The notes beneath the pieces were generated by a model that searched no databases, was not told the origin of the DNA, and saw only the letters and a list, made by a program, of their open reading frames with translations. From Telopea speciosissima (taxonomy: Eukaryota > Streptophyta > Magnoliopsida > Proteales > Proteaceae): a DNA stretch of 64,000 bases. The DNA is taken from NCBI RefSeq assembly GCF_018873765.1, contig NC_057923.1:59824593-59888592 (forward strand), in the 5' to 3' direction. Both the position numbers and the translations under genes were made by a program. This document shows positions 35,060-45,949 of this stretch, piece by piece. Positions within the stretch are counted from its first letter, which is position 1; the number at the start of each line of letters is the position of its first letter.

Positions 35060-36340
35060 ATTGTGAGTGGTGGGGGGTGGCTTCCTTGAGAAGATTTGAG
35101 AGAGAAGCCTGAGAGTTTGAATTTCCAAATCGCACTATTATTTTTTTTTAAAATTGGAGGGTAGGAAGAAAGGGGTTTGAATTTTTCGGGAGTTTAATTT
35201 TCTTTTGATGGGTTTTGGAGGGAAATCATCAAATAAAAAATTCAAAATATGGGCATCATAGTTTTAGAAATCAGTATCGGTTTCGGTGTATTGGCCAATA
35301 CCATATCGATGGAACTGTATGAACCAAGGGTAAAATAGTCAAGAAATTCAATTTCATGGTAAATCACTACTAAATCATGGGTAAAACCATTTGATACAGG
35401 CTGAACCCTGCCGATTCATTATCTTGCACTAAATCCATGGGGCACATGATTTTGAGGTATCGAATCGCCCGATACGCTGATACTGCATGGTTTTAAAGGT
35501 GATCAATACTGATATCGCCCCAATATTGTATCAATGAAATGGGATGTACAAAGGGTAAAACAGTCAAAAAAAATTGTCCAGTACAGTCGATCCGTTCTGA
35601 TACCGTATTAGTATCATATTGATTTTGAAGGTGACTACATGGAATAAATTCAAATCAAAATACTTCACAGCAAAATGAATTTAGCAACTTTCTACCATTG
35701 TGCCACGTGGATGAATAATATAATTCCAACCATTGGATAGAGAGAAATTGATATGGATTAATCACGTGTCAAATTTTAAGTATATTTCAATTAAATAAGC
35801 CATGTGTATTGGTATGCACGGCATGTAAATCTATGCATACAGTATTCCTAGTGGTACATTGGTCATTATAACCCCTACCTACACTCCCAAAATACCACCA
35901 CTTGAAAAATTCCATTTAATCAAATTTGGAAAAATTCCTAGGGACTTTGGGATCTACTTGTCTAAAAAATTTACAGAACATCTCAAGCAATTGGGTGGGT
36001 CGGTTCTGGTTCCTAGCAGGATGGTTTCGGTCCGATTACCGATTCTGATCCAAAATTGACACCCCTAAGGTAGAGGGAGAGGGGGAGAGACAGCGAAGAG
36101 GGGAAATTATAAAAACATCCTTACTTTAAAAGAATAGTGAATATAAAATTAGGGGCAAAATGGAAAGTAAAAAATATGGTTACAACTGCGGTGGTTACAA
36201 ACAGTTTTACCTTTTTTTAAAGACAGTTTTCCATGTGGAGAAGGAAGAATCCTTTCACCGCTGACTCTTAATAGCAATGGGCTTCCGCACACCACATGCT
36301 ACCAAATACACTAGGCACTTGTTCACAATCCCAACCCTAT
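35060..36340. other. Intergenic with dispersed-repeat remnants
   Basis: Sequence at about 35,255-35,650 repeats CAGTATCGG / CCGATAC-type words and looks like an old foldback element. About 35,985-36,070 is a GGTTCGG-rich fragment ending AAAATTGACACCCCTAAGG, again the GGGTGTCAA family terminus. No gene is supported. Confidence 0.35.
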
Positions 36341-36344
36341 TGTT

Positions 36345-36845
36345 TGAGAAGTGGAATTACTAACCAAATCATTTTCCACCAATTTCAATTTTGCCGGAAT
36401 AGACTGGAATCAGCCTAGAATCAGTCAGAATCGACCTGAGGTCCTGAACACTAGAAAGAAAAAAAAAACCTGATTTTTTGAAGCGGGAGTTGGCATGAAT
36501 CAGGAATCAAATCCAACCGATTCCAATCTGATTCAATCAGAATCGGTGACCCGTTTCCAATTCTTGGAACCATGCCCATTCCATACAAAATTAAAGAAGA
36601 CAAAATGCTTTTTTATTGTTTGATATGAGATAATTGCAATAGTTTTAAAGCCTTCTATACACCAAGGCATATCTAAGCGGAGATAAACCTTTTCCATTCA
36701 AGCGTGTGCCCGCCAAGGTTTCAAAAAACGGAACCGATTCCGATCCAAATTGGTCGGTAACAGAATAGAATTGGCAGGAATCAACCAGAATCGGACACAT
36801 CGGTCACGGACGATTCACCGATTCAGTTCCCAATGTTTAAAACCG
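36345..36845. repeat. Dispersed ~500-bp repeat block, left copy (partner 45,950-46,515)
   Basis: GGAATAGACTGGAATCAGCC, GATTTTTTGAAGCGGGA, ATGCTTTTTTATTGTTT, AAGCCTTCTATA, AAGGCATAT and TTTCAAAAAACGGA occur in this order, and again in the same order and orientation at 45,950-46,515. A single related unit also occurs at about 27,770-27,940. Inside, AATCGG-rich stretches resemble foldback MITEs. Confidence 0.6.
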
Positions 36846-37166
36846 TGGTACCCACTCAAACATAACACAAAATAAAGATACCCAGGTGGTATAATTAAGC
36901 ATCAATGTTTGCTCTAATGAGTGTCCAAAGAAAATTCCAAAATAGTGGAATGGAGACCCTATGGCTTAAGAAATGACAACCAGTATTTGAAAATTAGTAT
37001 TGGGCTAGCCTACAGAAGAGCCACCTGATCCAAGAAGATGGCTTGTGAATGATCAACTGAATTCTATTCAGAGTTCATTCAGAAGAACCAAAAACCCCAG
37101 CTGACACACACTCTCTCCTCTGCTCCCTACTGACCAAGCAGATGGTGCGCTTCCGATTAGTTCAAC

Positions 37167-40100
37167 CTATCCACTTTGCATCCATAAAAAGAGGTTGGAA
37201 GAGTTGTTTGATCCCATCATGTTCCCATTCCAAGGGTGCAGACTCTTCAGATTTGGACATTCATAAACTGATATCATTTCTAAAGATGGGGCAATGGGAT
37301 GAAAAGAAACTGTTTTCCAAATCCTTTCTAGTCTGGGTAGTCTCGCAAGAATGAGAGTCTTCAATTTTGGGAAAAGAACAACATCATCATCATCATGACC
37401 TTCTTCTTCTTCTGCTTCCTCTTCTTCATTCACTACTATTACTTGGACGGTTGTACAGTAACTGACCTGAAGTACTTCAAGGTTTGGAAGTTGTTGGAGT
37501 ATGCCCCTTGTGAAAATCTCTCTCAGGTTTGCACAATAACTGATTTTCAAAGTTGCTAAACGGCTGAAGCTTCCTGGTGGCATTGGCCCTTCCCAAATGG
37601 CCCCCATAGTTGGCATACCTTCAACTTGCAAGTAATCCAAGTTTGGTAAAACTGCACATGTTGTTGTTGAAGTAGTAGTAGTTAAATCAATTCCATTGAT
37701 GATGTTCTCCATCATCTTGCATCCACTAACAGCGCATAGTTTCAGGTAATCCAATAGACTTTGACAAGTCTGATGGCCTCGTAAATGGAAACCATTGGCC
37801 TGATGGAGTACCTCTGCAAATACAGTGCTGCTGGGTGTGTAATTACCTCCTGCCAGTTGCAAATATTGCATATTTGATGATTTTTCTCTATCGTCATAAT
37901 GATCTTCTTCTTCTTCTTCACTATCCTCTTCTTCAAAATCAAATGTACGGTAACCCTTGACACGTGAGTCGCAGTGCACAATGAATCGAAATGACTTGAG
38001 GGTTTGATTTTTCCATGGACAACTTTCACGTAGAAAATGCTCAAAACCTTCCAATGATGTAAAATGAAACTCAAGTAGTTGAGTTAGTTGCTTTAAGCTG
38101 CCCACCTCTTCCGCAATGCTTTCTCCGAACTTTGGATATTTACCCATGTGTACACGTATGCTCAAGTTTTCAAGCAGAGAGAGCCTTGATATAGTCCCAT
38201 TAGGAACCATCAGTCGATGATTCCCACCTGGTATTCTATCAAATTTCACTTGCAGACTTCTAAGGAGTGTAAGCTGCTGAATTTCAATAGGTAAGTACTC
38301 AAAATTACCATATATGTCTCCTAAATGAAGCACTTGAAGTTTTTTAAGATTCCCTATTTGGGATGGTAAAGTAACCAAATTGGGACAATCGAGAAGAAAT
38401 AATCCTCCAAGGCTTACTAAATTGGAAACAGAAGATGGTAACTCACTGACTAGAGTACCTGATAGGTCCAAAACTCGAAGATTGTGCATATGCTCGAAGA
38501 ATGATTCTGGAATTCTTCTCAAATTTCCATTATACTGCAAAAATAGCGTCTCAAGTAAGAGGGATGCTGGGTTCTCAGGTAGATTGCCAATTTTATTATG
38601 CATCAATGAGATCCTTTGGAACTGTCCCCAATCTACCTCATTTGAGAGCTTCTCTATTCCCATATTTGCTTTAACCAAAAACTGATGATTACCATCATCC
38701 TCTGGAACAAACATATTACGATCAGGAGACAATATTGATGCTGATGCTGATGTGATTTTTAATGCCAAATCTCTAATCACGTCATGCATCTTAACAAACC
38801 CACTCGTTAGGGGGCCATCTTCCAACAATGAAACATCTTTTAGGTATTTTATTACAGCATGCCCTTTATCATATGGCTCATCCAACCTTAAATCATCATC
38901 AATGAAACCCTCTGCCCACCAACGTTGTATGAGTCCTGTTCCTCCAATCTCATAGTCCTCCGGGTATAAAGCACAGTATAAAAAGCACTTCTTGATATTG
39001 TTGCTCCTTAAACAGTCATAACTGAACTTCAATTTCCTAAACACAGATTCTTCCATATCATCAATAATTTCGTACTTATTCGAGCTCAACTCCTTCAGTG
39101 CATTTCGCCATTCACTTAGCTCATTCTTATTTCTCAAAGACCCTCCTATTACAATAATGGCTAGTGGCAAACCTTGACATTTTCGAACGACCTTTGAAGC
39201 TATTTCTCTTATATCCTGTGAATCCACGACGACATTGCCAACCTTTTCCCGAAACAAGTTCCAGGCCTCTTCTTCAGATAACACTTCAACTTTAATTGCT
39301 TCATCAATCTCCATTTTGTTACAAACATTCATGGATCAAGTAGTTATTATCATTTTGCACCCATTTTCTTTGCTTGGTTTGGGGATTCCTATAATACCCA
39401 ATTCCATTCTTTCCCACAAGTCATCTAGAAGCAGCAAATACTTCATATTTCTCAATCCTTGAAAAATTCTACTTGCGCTTCTTTCAACAGACTCATCATC
39501 ATCAAACTGCAATGACAGACGCTTTAGAATATCCTTTTGTACCTTTCTTATTATATCTCCTCCCCCATCTTTGGACACAGTTACCCAAATAACCATTTCG
39601 AACATACCTGTTATTTCGGGTGAATTGTTTAGGACCTTCATTGCAGTTGTCTTCCCAACTCCACCCATACCCCATATGCCAATTTTATGCCTATCATCAT
39701 CTCTTATGCATCTTAATCTCTTCTGGACAGTTCGATCAATTGATGTATCATCGCCTTCTATAGTTAGTGCAGGAATTGGCTCAACTGACTGTGGAGGTGC
39801 CTCAACCACATATCTTCCTGAAAACTTTGAGTAGTCATCCATGAGATTAACAATGTCATCAATCATTTTCACAATTTTCTTACCCAGTCTCTTTTTCCAC
39901 CAAATGTTGGGGCAAAGTGTACCAATGCAACGCTTATTTTCTTGAAACTCTGTTTCTATGGCTTTGACTTTATTTTCCAAAATTTCTCCCACCTTCTGAA
40001 GCCAAGATTGACAGTCAGCTGTCACCATTTTTGATATGGTATCTCTGTTTATCTCGCTGTTTACATCCTCCCTTTTGTTGTAGAGATCTTTCGCTTTTCC

Positions 40101-40232
40101 TTCCAGCTTCTCAAAATTTTTTTCAAGATTTTTGATGTAGCTGATTTGACGTCTGAGCTGGACCCATAAACATTGCCCAATGGCTGCTATTGGTTGCCCA
40201 ATGGCGCCTAGTATTTGTCCAATTGTAGCCAT
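37167..40232 (-). pseudogene. CC-NBS-LRR resistance gene with one in-frame TGA in the NB-ARC domain
   Basis: One continuous minus-strand frame from ATG 40,232 to the stop at 37,167, about 1,021 codons, except for a TGA at 39,338-39,336. Coiled-coil N terminus (IKNLEKNFEKLEGKAKDLYN). P-loop GMGGVGKTT at about residues 188-196. Kinase-2 LLLLDDLW (its W marks the CC class), RNBS-B KMIITT, GLPLA as CQGLPLAIIVIGG, and MHD as MHDVIRDLALKI. An LRR region with acidic inserts (EEEDSEEEEED, EEEEAEEEEGHDDDD) follows. It is of the RPS2/RPS5/At4g27190 kind: an intracellular pathogen sensor. The TGA replaces the Arg of the TTR motif, most simply by CGA to TGA. All else is open, so inactivation is recent, polymorphic, or a sequencing error. 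A GTG upstream at 40,250 is not a start. Confidence 0.85.
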
Positions 40233-40249
40233 TAATGAATTTTGGGACA

Positions 40250-40293
40250 CCTGCCACGATTTTTTTTTTGGGGGTGAATTCCTGCCACGATTT
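40250..40293 (-). repeat. Oligo(A)-tailed micro-insertion 18 bp from the NLR start codon
   Basis: CCTGCCACGATTT occurs at 40,250-40,262 and 40,281-40,293. Between them, on the minus strand, is AATTCACCCCC plus an A run. This looks like a minimal retroposed tail that lengthened the NLR leader. Confidence 0.45.
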
Positions 40294-40619
40294 CAACATC
40301 AATTCTAGTGAATTTAACAATTAAAAAGATGAAAGTGGGAGGGGATTGTGAAGCTGTGAACAACACCAACACCCATGCAATATAAAATTTTTTAGAGCCC
40401 CTAACTAATTAGGAAAAGATCATATGCACTCTACATGCAGGAGCTGAGCTAGGAAACCTTTTAATAAGGGCTGGATCTGCACAAGAGCTTTATGACTGAC
40501 GCACTATTGGGGGAGGAAAATTCAAAAGTTGGCAGGCATTAGATGGATGGAGGTCGAGATGAGAAGACAATAGAGACTTTTGAATCTAATACGATGTGTG
40601 AGAGCGAGGATGGCAGCAT

Positions 40620-40820
40620 TGAACACCATGTTTTACTGGTGTCCAAGATCATTTAACTCCACAGCTGAGCTGATGAACTTGCAAAGGTACAAGCTAGAGT
40701 AATGATTCTCACATGGGATACCATCCCATTTCCAACATAATTTGATTTTAATTTGCTGATTTTATATAGTATTCAATTTGCTGTTTCCACTTCTTTCTTT
40801 TTTCTTAGCTAGCTGCTATG
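40620..40820. repeat. Duplicated segment, copy 1 (partner about 42,680-42,870)
   Basis: Both copies share CTGGTGTCCAAGATCAT, AACTTGCAAAGGT, CACATGGGA and TTTCTTTxTTCTTTAGCTAG in order. Each lies at the lower-coordinate edge of an exon-like repeat array, showing that array and flank were duplicated together. Beside it, about 40,806-40,926 is a tandem duplication of a ~60-bp unit (CTGCTATGTxAGAAATTTC). Confidence 0.6.
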
Positions 40821-40934
40821 TTAGAAATTTCTCTTTTACTTTTTTTTACAATGAAAGCTATTTACTCAGCTGCTATGTCAGAAATTTCTCTTTTACTTTT
40901 TTTTCACAATGAAAGCTATTTACTCCCAAAAGAA

Positions 40935-42305
40935 CAAGAGGAAGAAGCCAAGGCCACTAAGCTTTAAGAAATAGATGCATGATACTTACTTGATTAGAGG
41001 AAGAAGGAGCAAAGAAACCCAAAAAACACTTGCTTCTGAGATGCTATCTTCCTTCTCAACACTATAATAAAGACAATATGAGAATGATAAATATGAAACA
41101 TTAAACATGCAAGAGAGAGTAAAACAAAGAAAGAAAAAAAAAAAGAACACTACCTGGGGAGAAGCCAGAACCCCTATGCTTTTAGAATTGATACATGACA
41201 CTTACCTGTTTAGGGAAGCAGGAGCAATTAAGTCCAAAAACACTTGCTTCTAAGATGTCTTCCTTGCTCTCAACATTCTAATTAAAGAAAAATTGATAAT
41301 GTTAAATATGAAGCAATGAATGTGAAATAGACCTTAAAAGAGAAAGCCATAAGAACAAGAGAAAGAATTTAGGACACCTAAGCCATAAGAATAGATATAT
41401 GATACTTACTTGATTATGGGAAGCAGGAGCTATAAAACCCAAAACACACTTGTTTCTGAGATATCGTCCTTCCTCTCAACACTCTAATAAAAAAATTGAG
41501 AATGGTAAATGAAGCAATGAAATAGAGCATAAAAGGAAAAACTAGGAAGACAACAAGAAGAAATCAGGGCCCCTAAACTTTAAGAATATGTGCATGATTC
41601 TTACTTGATTATGAGGAGCAATAACACACAAAAATAGACTTGCTCCTGAGATGATGTCCTTCCTCTCAACACTTTAATAAAGAAAATTTGAGAATGATAA
41701 ATATGAAGTAGTGAATATGAAATAGGGATGAAGAATAAAAACTAGAAGAACAAATGAAAGAAGCCAAAGCCCTTAAGTAGCTTTAAGAAATAGATGCATG
41801 ATACTGACCTGATTATGGGAAGAAGGAGAAATAAAACCCAAAAACATTTCCTCCTGAGATGTTGTGCTTCTTCTCAATACTCTAATAGAGAAAAATTAAG
41901 AATGATAAATGAACATGAAATAGAGATCAAGGAAAAAAAAAAAAAAAAAAGCAAAAGAAAAATTGGAGGAAGCCAAAGCCCCTAAGCGTTTAAAATATAT
42001 GCATGATACTTACCTAATTATGGGGAAAATAAGCAATAATTCCCCAAAAAATACTTGTTTTCGAGATGTTGTCCTTCCTCTTAATAATCTAATAAAGAAA
42101 AATTAAGAATGATAAATAGGAAACAGTAAAAATGAAATTAAGATTGAATTAAAAAAATAGAAGAACAAGAAGAAGAAGCTAGGTCCCCATAACCTTTAAG
42201 AATAAATGCATGATAATTACCTGATTATGAGGAGCAATAATACAAAAAAAAAAAAAAAAAAGACTTGCTCCTAAGACATTATCCTTCCTCTAAACACTCT
42301 GATGC
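40935..42305 (-). repeat. Tandem array of ~205-bp units, each with an exon-like core (7 units)
   Basis: Cores lie at about 40,980, 41,190, 41,395, 41,590, 41,795, 41,998 and 42,205, a period near 205 bp. Read on the minus strand, each has a T-rich tract ending TTTATTAG. Then come ~72-76 nt (GTTGAGAGGAAGGACA, ATCTCAG, AAGCAAGTGTTTTT, TTGCTCCTTCTTCCCATAATCA) and a donor-like AG/GTAAGTATCATGCAT. Some cores are open in one frame (NVESKEDILEASVFG...; SVERKDIISGASLF...), others have stops, so a noncoding exon is as likely as a coding one. The array is 5' of, and co-oriented with, the NLR gene. Confidence 0.7.
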
Positions 42306-42670
42306 AGGCCCAGACCAAGGCCACTTGGAACACCGAATAATTGTTAGAAGACCTACTCATATTTAAGCTCAAAAAGCTCAAGTCCAGACCAAGACCTAGT
42401 ACATAAGCTTGGCCCATAATGCAAAGCAAGCCTATGACTAACATTTCTTAGTCTTTATTATGTAATGCAATGGTTTAATCTCAGCCATAGAAGCTCAATG
42501 GGAATCCGACCTCTTTATATAAGGGTAGTCTTGGTTGAAATGAAGTATCTTGAAGTTTATGAACACAATTGTTTTGTTTGCTCTTATTCCCCATTGGAAT
42601 TAGAGATTTCTTTACCTTGAGGATTCGAGGGCCTTGAGCACTAGAACGAGATCTAGCCCCCATACTTCCT
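42306..42670. other. Unassigned insertion separating the two exon-like arrays
   Basis: Interrupts the repeat right after the seventh unit (CACTCTGATGCAGGCCC...). The text resembles retroelement-flank sequence (ATGTAATGCAATGG, TCATTCCCC-type words), but no family is assigned. Confidence 0.3.
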
Positions 42671-42879
42671 ACTGCGTCACTTGGACACCTTGTTCAACTG
42701 GTGTCCAAGATCATCTAACTCTACAGCTGATCAACTTGCAAAGGTTGACGCAAAAGAGATGATATTTACATGGGAGACTACCCCATTCCAACATGGATTT
42801 ATTTTTTGCTGCTGCTAGTTCAGTTTTCAAGTTGTTGTTTCTGCTTCTTTCTTTGTTCTTTAGCTAGTTGCTTCGTAAA

Positions 42880-43190
42880 ACCCAAGAATGATTTACCTGA
42901 TTATGGAAAGGATCAATAAATCCAAGCTAGAAACACTAGATTTTAAGAATTTGTCCTTCCTTTCAACACTCTAAGAGAAAAAAAAAACAACAAAACTGAG
43001 AATGATAAATTGAAATAGTAAACATGAAATAGAGATTGAAAGAAAAAATCAAAAGAACAAGAAGAAGAAATCCCAAGCTGTAAGAATGGATGCATGAAAT
43101 GCTTAACTTGTTAACAGAAAGAAAGAGCAATAAAACCCAAAACACAGGCCACTGAGATGTTATCCTCCCTCTTAATAAAAAGCAGAAGAC
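42880..43190 (-). repeat. Second exon-like repeat array (2 units)
   Basis: Cores at about 42,890-42,975 and 43,095-43,185 match those of the larger array, with about 200-bp spacing. The first keeps TTCTCTTAG/AGTGTTGAAAGGAAGG and a CAG/GTAAAT donor and is open throughout. The second is more eroded at its donor (AAGTTAAG). Confidence 0.6.
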
Positions 43191-43511
43191 ATCTCTCAAT
43201 GTTTCTATGGTTCATGTGAGAAAGAAGTGTGAAATTTGGGAAGATAAGTGAATTTCTTTTTCCTGATGGGCAGGACATATGGCTCCTGGTTTTGACTCAT
43301 TGACCATTTGTTTAATAAAAGAGATGTTATCTCTTTATGTTACATGGATTGCATGTAAGTGTTAATCTGTTTGATTTCAATTTGATTCAAGGAATGAAAT
43401 CTAAAAATCAGAAAAAAAATTGTTTATCGAACGGTTCAAAGGCTGTGTTTGGTATGCATTCTTGGAAGGCATTATATGTCGATTTTGCATTCTTGGACGA
43501 TAAAAACAAGA

Positions 43512-43625
43512 GTAAATATCATCCCCTCCCCTCTAAGTATCCATAATATCAAACTCCACCCCGGGTTTGATAATGATAATGCCCTCCCCTACTTTTGAAA
43601 GATTCTATCAACCGTACCCTAAGTA
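43512..43625. mobile_element. Solo end of the long-TIR Mutator-like family
   Basis: TAAATATCATCCCCTCCCC through GATTCTATCAACCGTACCCTAA matches the outer ~110 bp of the elements at 14,629 and 16,911. No partner end is present. It interrupts a TGTGTTTGGTATGCATTCT-type MITE start at 43,440. Confidence 0.6.
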
Positions 43626-43861
43626 GCTGACGGTGTTAAAACTGCAGTTCAAAAGACGATATTAGCCTTTAATTGGAGTTACAAAGGCAGAAACCTTTCT
43701 CTCTTGCAACAGGGGAATCGAGAGAAAGAAGGCGCCATTGACGACCTGCAAGCATTGAACCCTACAACGTATATGGACCTGCTGCTACTCTCTTCAGTCA
43801 CTCTAATCTCTGTCTTCTCTCACTCTCGTTTTCTTTAGGTTAGGGTTTTACTCTCACTCTC

Positions 43862-43993
43862 ATTTAGCAAACAACCTATGCGGTTAATGTGGGACTCTAA
43901 CCCAATTGGATGGTCTGCAACTTCCAAGTATTTGGGCTTCACTATTGTCAACACTTCTTCACCGATTTCCTTTATAAGCCCTGCCTCATGCAT
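43862..43993 (-). pseudogene. Relic of a TIR-NBS-LRR gene (TIR-NBS linker region)
   Basis: The minus frame reads LIKEIGEEVLTIVKPKYL, then EVADHPIGLESHI and a following LL. This is the linker between the TIR and NB-ARC domains of TNL proteins (consensus like EIVKEVxxKL...VADYPVGLxSRV...LL). No TIR domain precedes it and no P-loop follows, so it is an isolated fragment of about 45 codons. It lies 3.6 kb from the CNL gene. Confidence 0.6.
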
Positions 43994-44175
43994 GACCATT
44001 TGATACAAACAACGAAAAAAAAAAAAAACGCACAATAAAACTTTAATTACCAAATCAAGAAGGCTGCCACTATGAAGATTTGATTAATAAGATTCACTTA
44101 CTCATTTGCAACATTTTTTTGATCCCACCCTGACAAATTCGCAGCTTCTGTGAGAGCAGACCTCCACGTCTCCAC

Positions 44176-44766
44176 CTTCTTGATCTCATCCTTGCCCAAA
44201 ATTATTTAGGAGGTGAAATACCCAAAGGGATTGGAATGCTCGGGAACTTGACTGATCTGATCCTTTGGGATAATCAGCTGTCTGGGGTTATTCCAAAGAA
44301 GCTTGGGAACTGTACAAACCTCAGGATTCTTGCTCTGTATGCAAATGAGCTTGTGGGTGAAATCCCCGTTGAAATTGGAAACCTGAAATTTCTTGAGAGA
44401 TTATACATCAACAAGAATGGGTTGAATGGGACAATCCTGAAGGAGGTTGGCAATCTTTCTTTGGCAACAGAAATTGACTTCTCAGAGAATTATTTGACGG
44501 GGGAGATACCAATTGAGTTCAGCGAGATAAAGGGTTTACGCTTACTTTACCTCTTCCAGAACCAGCTTACAGGTGTTATCCCTGACGAGCTTAGCAGCTT
44601 GGTGAATTTGACTAAGCTTGATCTCTCTATTAATTACCTCTCAGGTCCTGCTCCTATTGGATTTCAATGTTTGACTGAACTACTCCAGTTGCAGCTCTTT
44701 GACAACTTGCTGGGTGGTGGCATTCCTCAGGGGCTTGGAGTTTATACCCGACTTTGGGTGGTTAAT
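44176..44766 (+). pseudogene. Truncated LRR receptor-like kinase fragment (At2g33170/At5g63930-like)
   Basis: About 197 codons of extracellular plant LRRs, repeat after repeat of the LxxLxLxxNxLxGxIPxxL form: LILAQNYLGGEIPKGIGM, LTDLILWDNQLSGVIPK, LRILALYANELVGEIP, LATEIDFSENYLTGEIP and LTKLDLSINYLSG. Homology stops abruptly after GVYTRLWVV, where the family continues into the next LRR, and starts abruptly upstream. Signal peptide, transmembrane segment and kinase are all missing. The remaining frame is open and runs into unrelated sequence to 44,811. Confidence 0.8.
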
Positions 44767-44811
44767 TTGTTATACACGGCAGAATATGTAAGACTAATCT
44801 GGTATAAGTGA

Positions 44812-45410
44812 TAGATGAATACCTGCACTAGCACACTAACTACTGAGATACACGGACCAGAAAAAATGAATTCCGAACGATACTTACAGGAAGAAGCATG
44901 AACACGTTGAGTTGATCTCCTTAAGGTTTTAGGGTTGACGTTGGACCTAGTCCTCCAAGATGAAACAATTCACTAAACGTATAGGTTGTAGAACCTGATA
45001 CGAATAGCGAGGGTACCACACGGATGTACTGTTAATGTACTCTATAAGAAGATATAGTAAAAACAGTCTCTGGAATGGACAGTAGCAGAGACACAGAACT
45101 CGTTTTGTTGTATGTAAAATGTTAAGCAAGGCATAGTATATACAGAGGCTTCAAATACCCTTTCATGAAAAGGTATACCCTTTCATGAATAGGTATACCC
45201 ATACGTATACTGATACCCTACACATATAGGAAGTATTCTTTCAGAGAAGGTGTGCCTATACATATTCGTACATGTACAGGCCTAAGGAAGGTATAGTCTC
45301 GAATCGGAGATTGGACCAAAGATCTAACGCAGAAGAAAAGGGAAAGCAGACAAACAGTGCAACACTGTTTCTAAATCCGATTTAAACGGTTTGACAATAT
45401 GTATCACGTG
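44812..45410. other. Intergenic, unassigned
   Basis: Includes CCTTTCATGAA(A/T)AGGTATACC repeated in tandem at about 45,160-45,200. No gene or named element is recognised. Confidence 0.3.
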
Positions 45411-45680
45411 TAGGGGTGTAAATGAATAGCCGAAATCCGTTTCCGTATCCATTTAGCACTATCCGAATCCGTCCGAAAGCTAAACGGATGTGGATACGGA
45501 TAGGCTATAACTATCTAAAAAACTATATTTACATGTAAACGGATAAAATATCTGATTCGTATCCGTATCTGTATCTGTATCTATATCCATTTAGCACTAT
45601 CCAAATCCGTTCGAAAACTAATCGGATGCGGATGCGAATATAGTACTATTCCAGCCGAATCCAATTTGTTTACATCCCTA
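45411..45680. mobile_element. TAGGGGTGTAAA foldback element
   Basis: Left TAGGGGTGTAAATGAATAGC, inverted right end (reverse complement TAGGGATGTAAACAAATTGG). The interior is rich in ATCCGTATC / GGATACGGAT-type words, with strong self-complementarity and no frame. The terminus resembles the hAT-like GGGTGTCAA family, but no 8-bp target duplication is visible. Confidence 0.6.
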
Positions 45681-45949
45681 GCGCTTATATGTTGTTCGTT
45701 TTAGCTCTTGGCAGCCTGTGTGTGGACAGTTGTTAGGTGACTGTTAGTAGGACTTATTGCTCTCTTTTCAAGGAACTTCAATGGCAGATTGCATTTATCC
45801 ATCACCACAAACCTTCCCATTTGGATTGTTTTTGACTCACTTACATGGGCAATTGACACTCCCTTTCATGTAACCAAACCGTGTCTTGTTGTCTACTCTT
45901 TCATGGGGAATCTATGTTGGGGAAGGAGAAAAAGAAATGAAAAAGGCAA

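Noticed and set aside
37742-38074. Minus-strand frame inside the NLR LRR region
   Set aside because: It is an out-of-frame shadow of the NLR coding sequence.
40935-43190. CRISPR-like reading of the regular repeats
   Set aside because: This is a plant nuclear region; the units are ~205 bp with diverged spacers of similar sequence, not short identical repeats with unique spacers.
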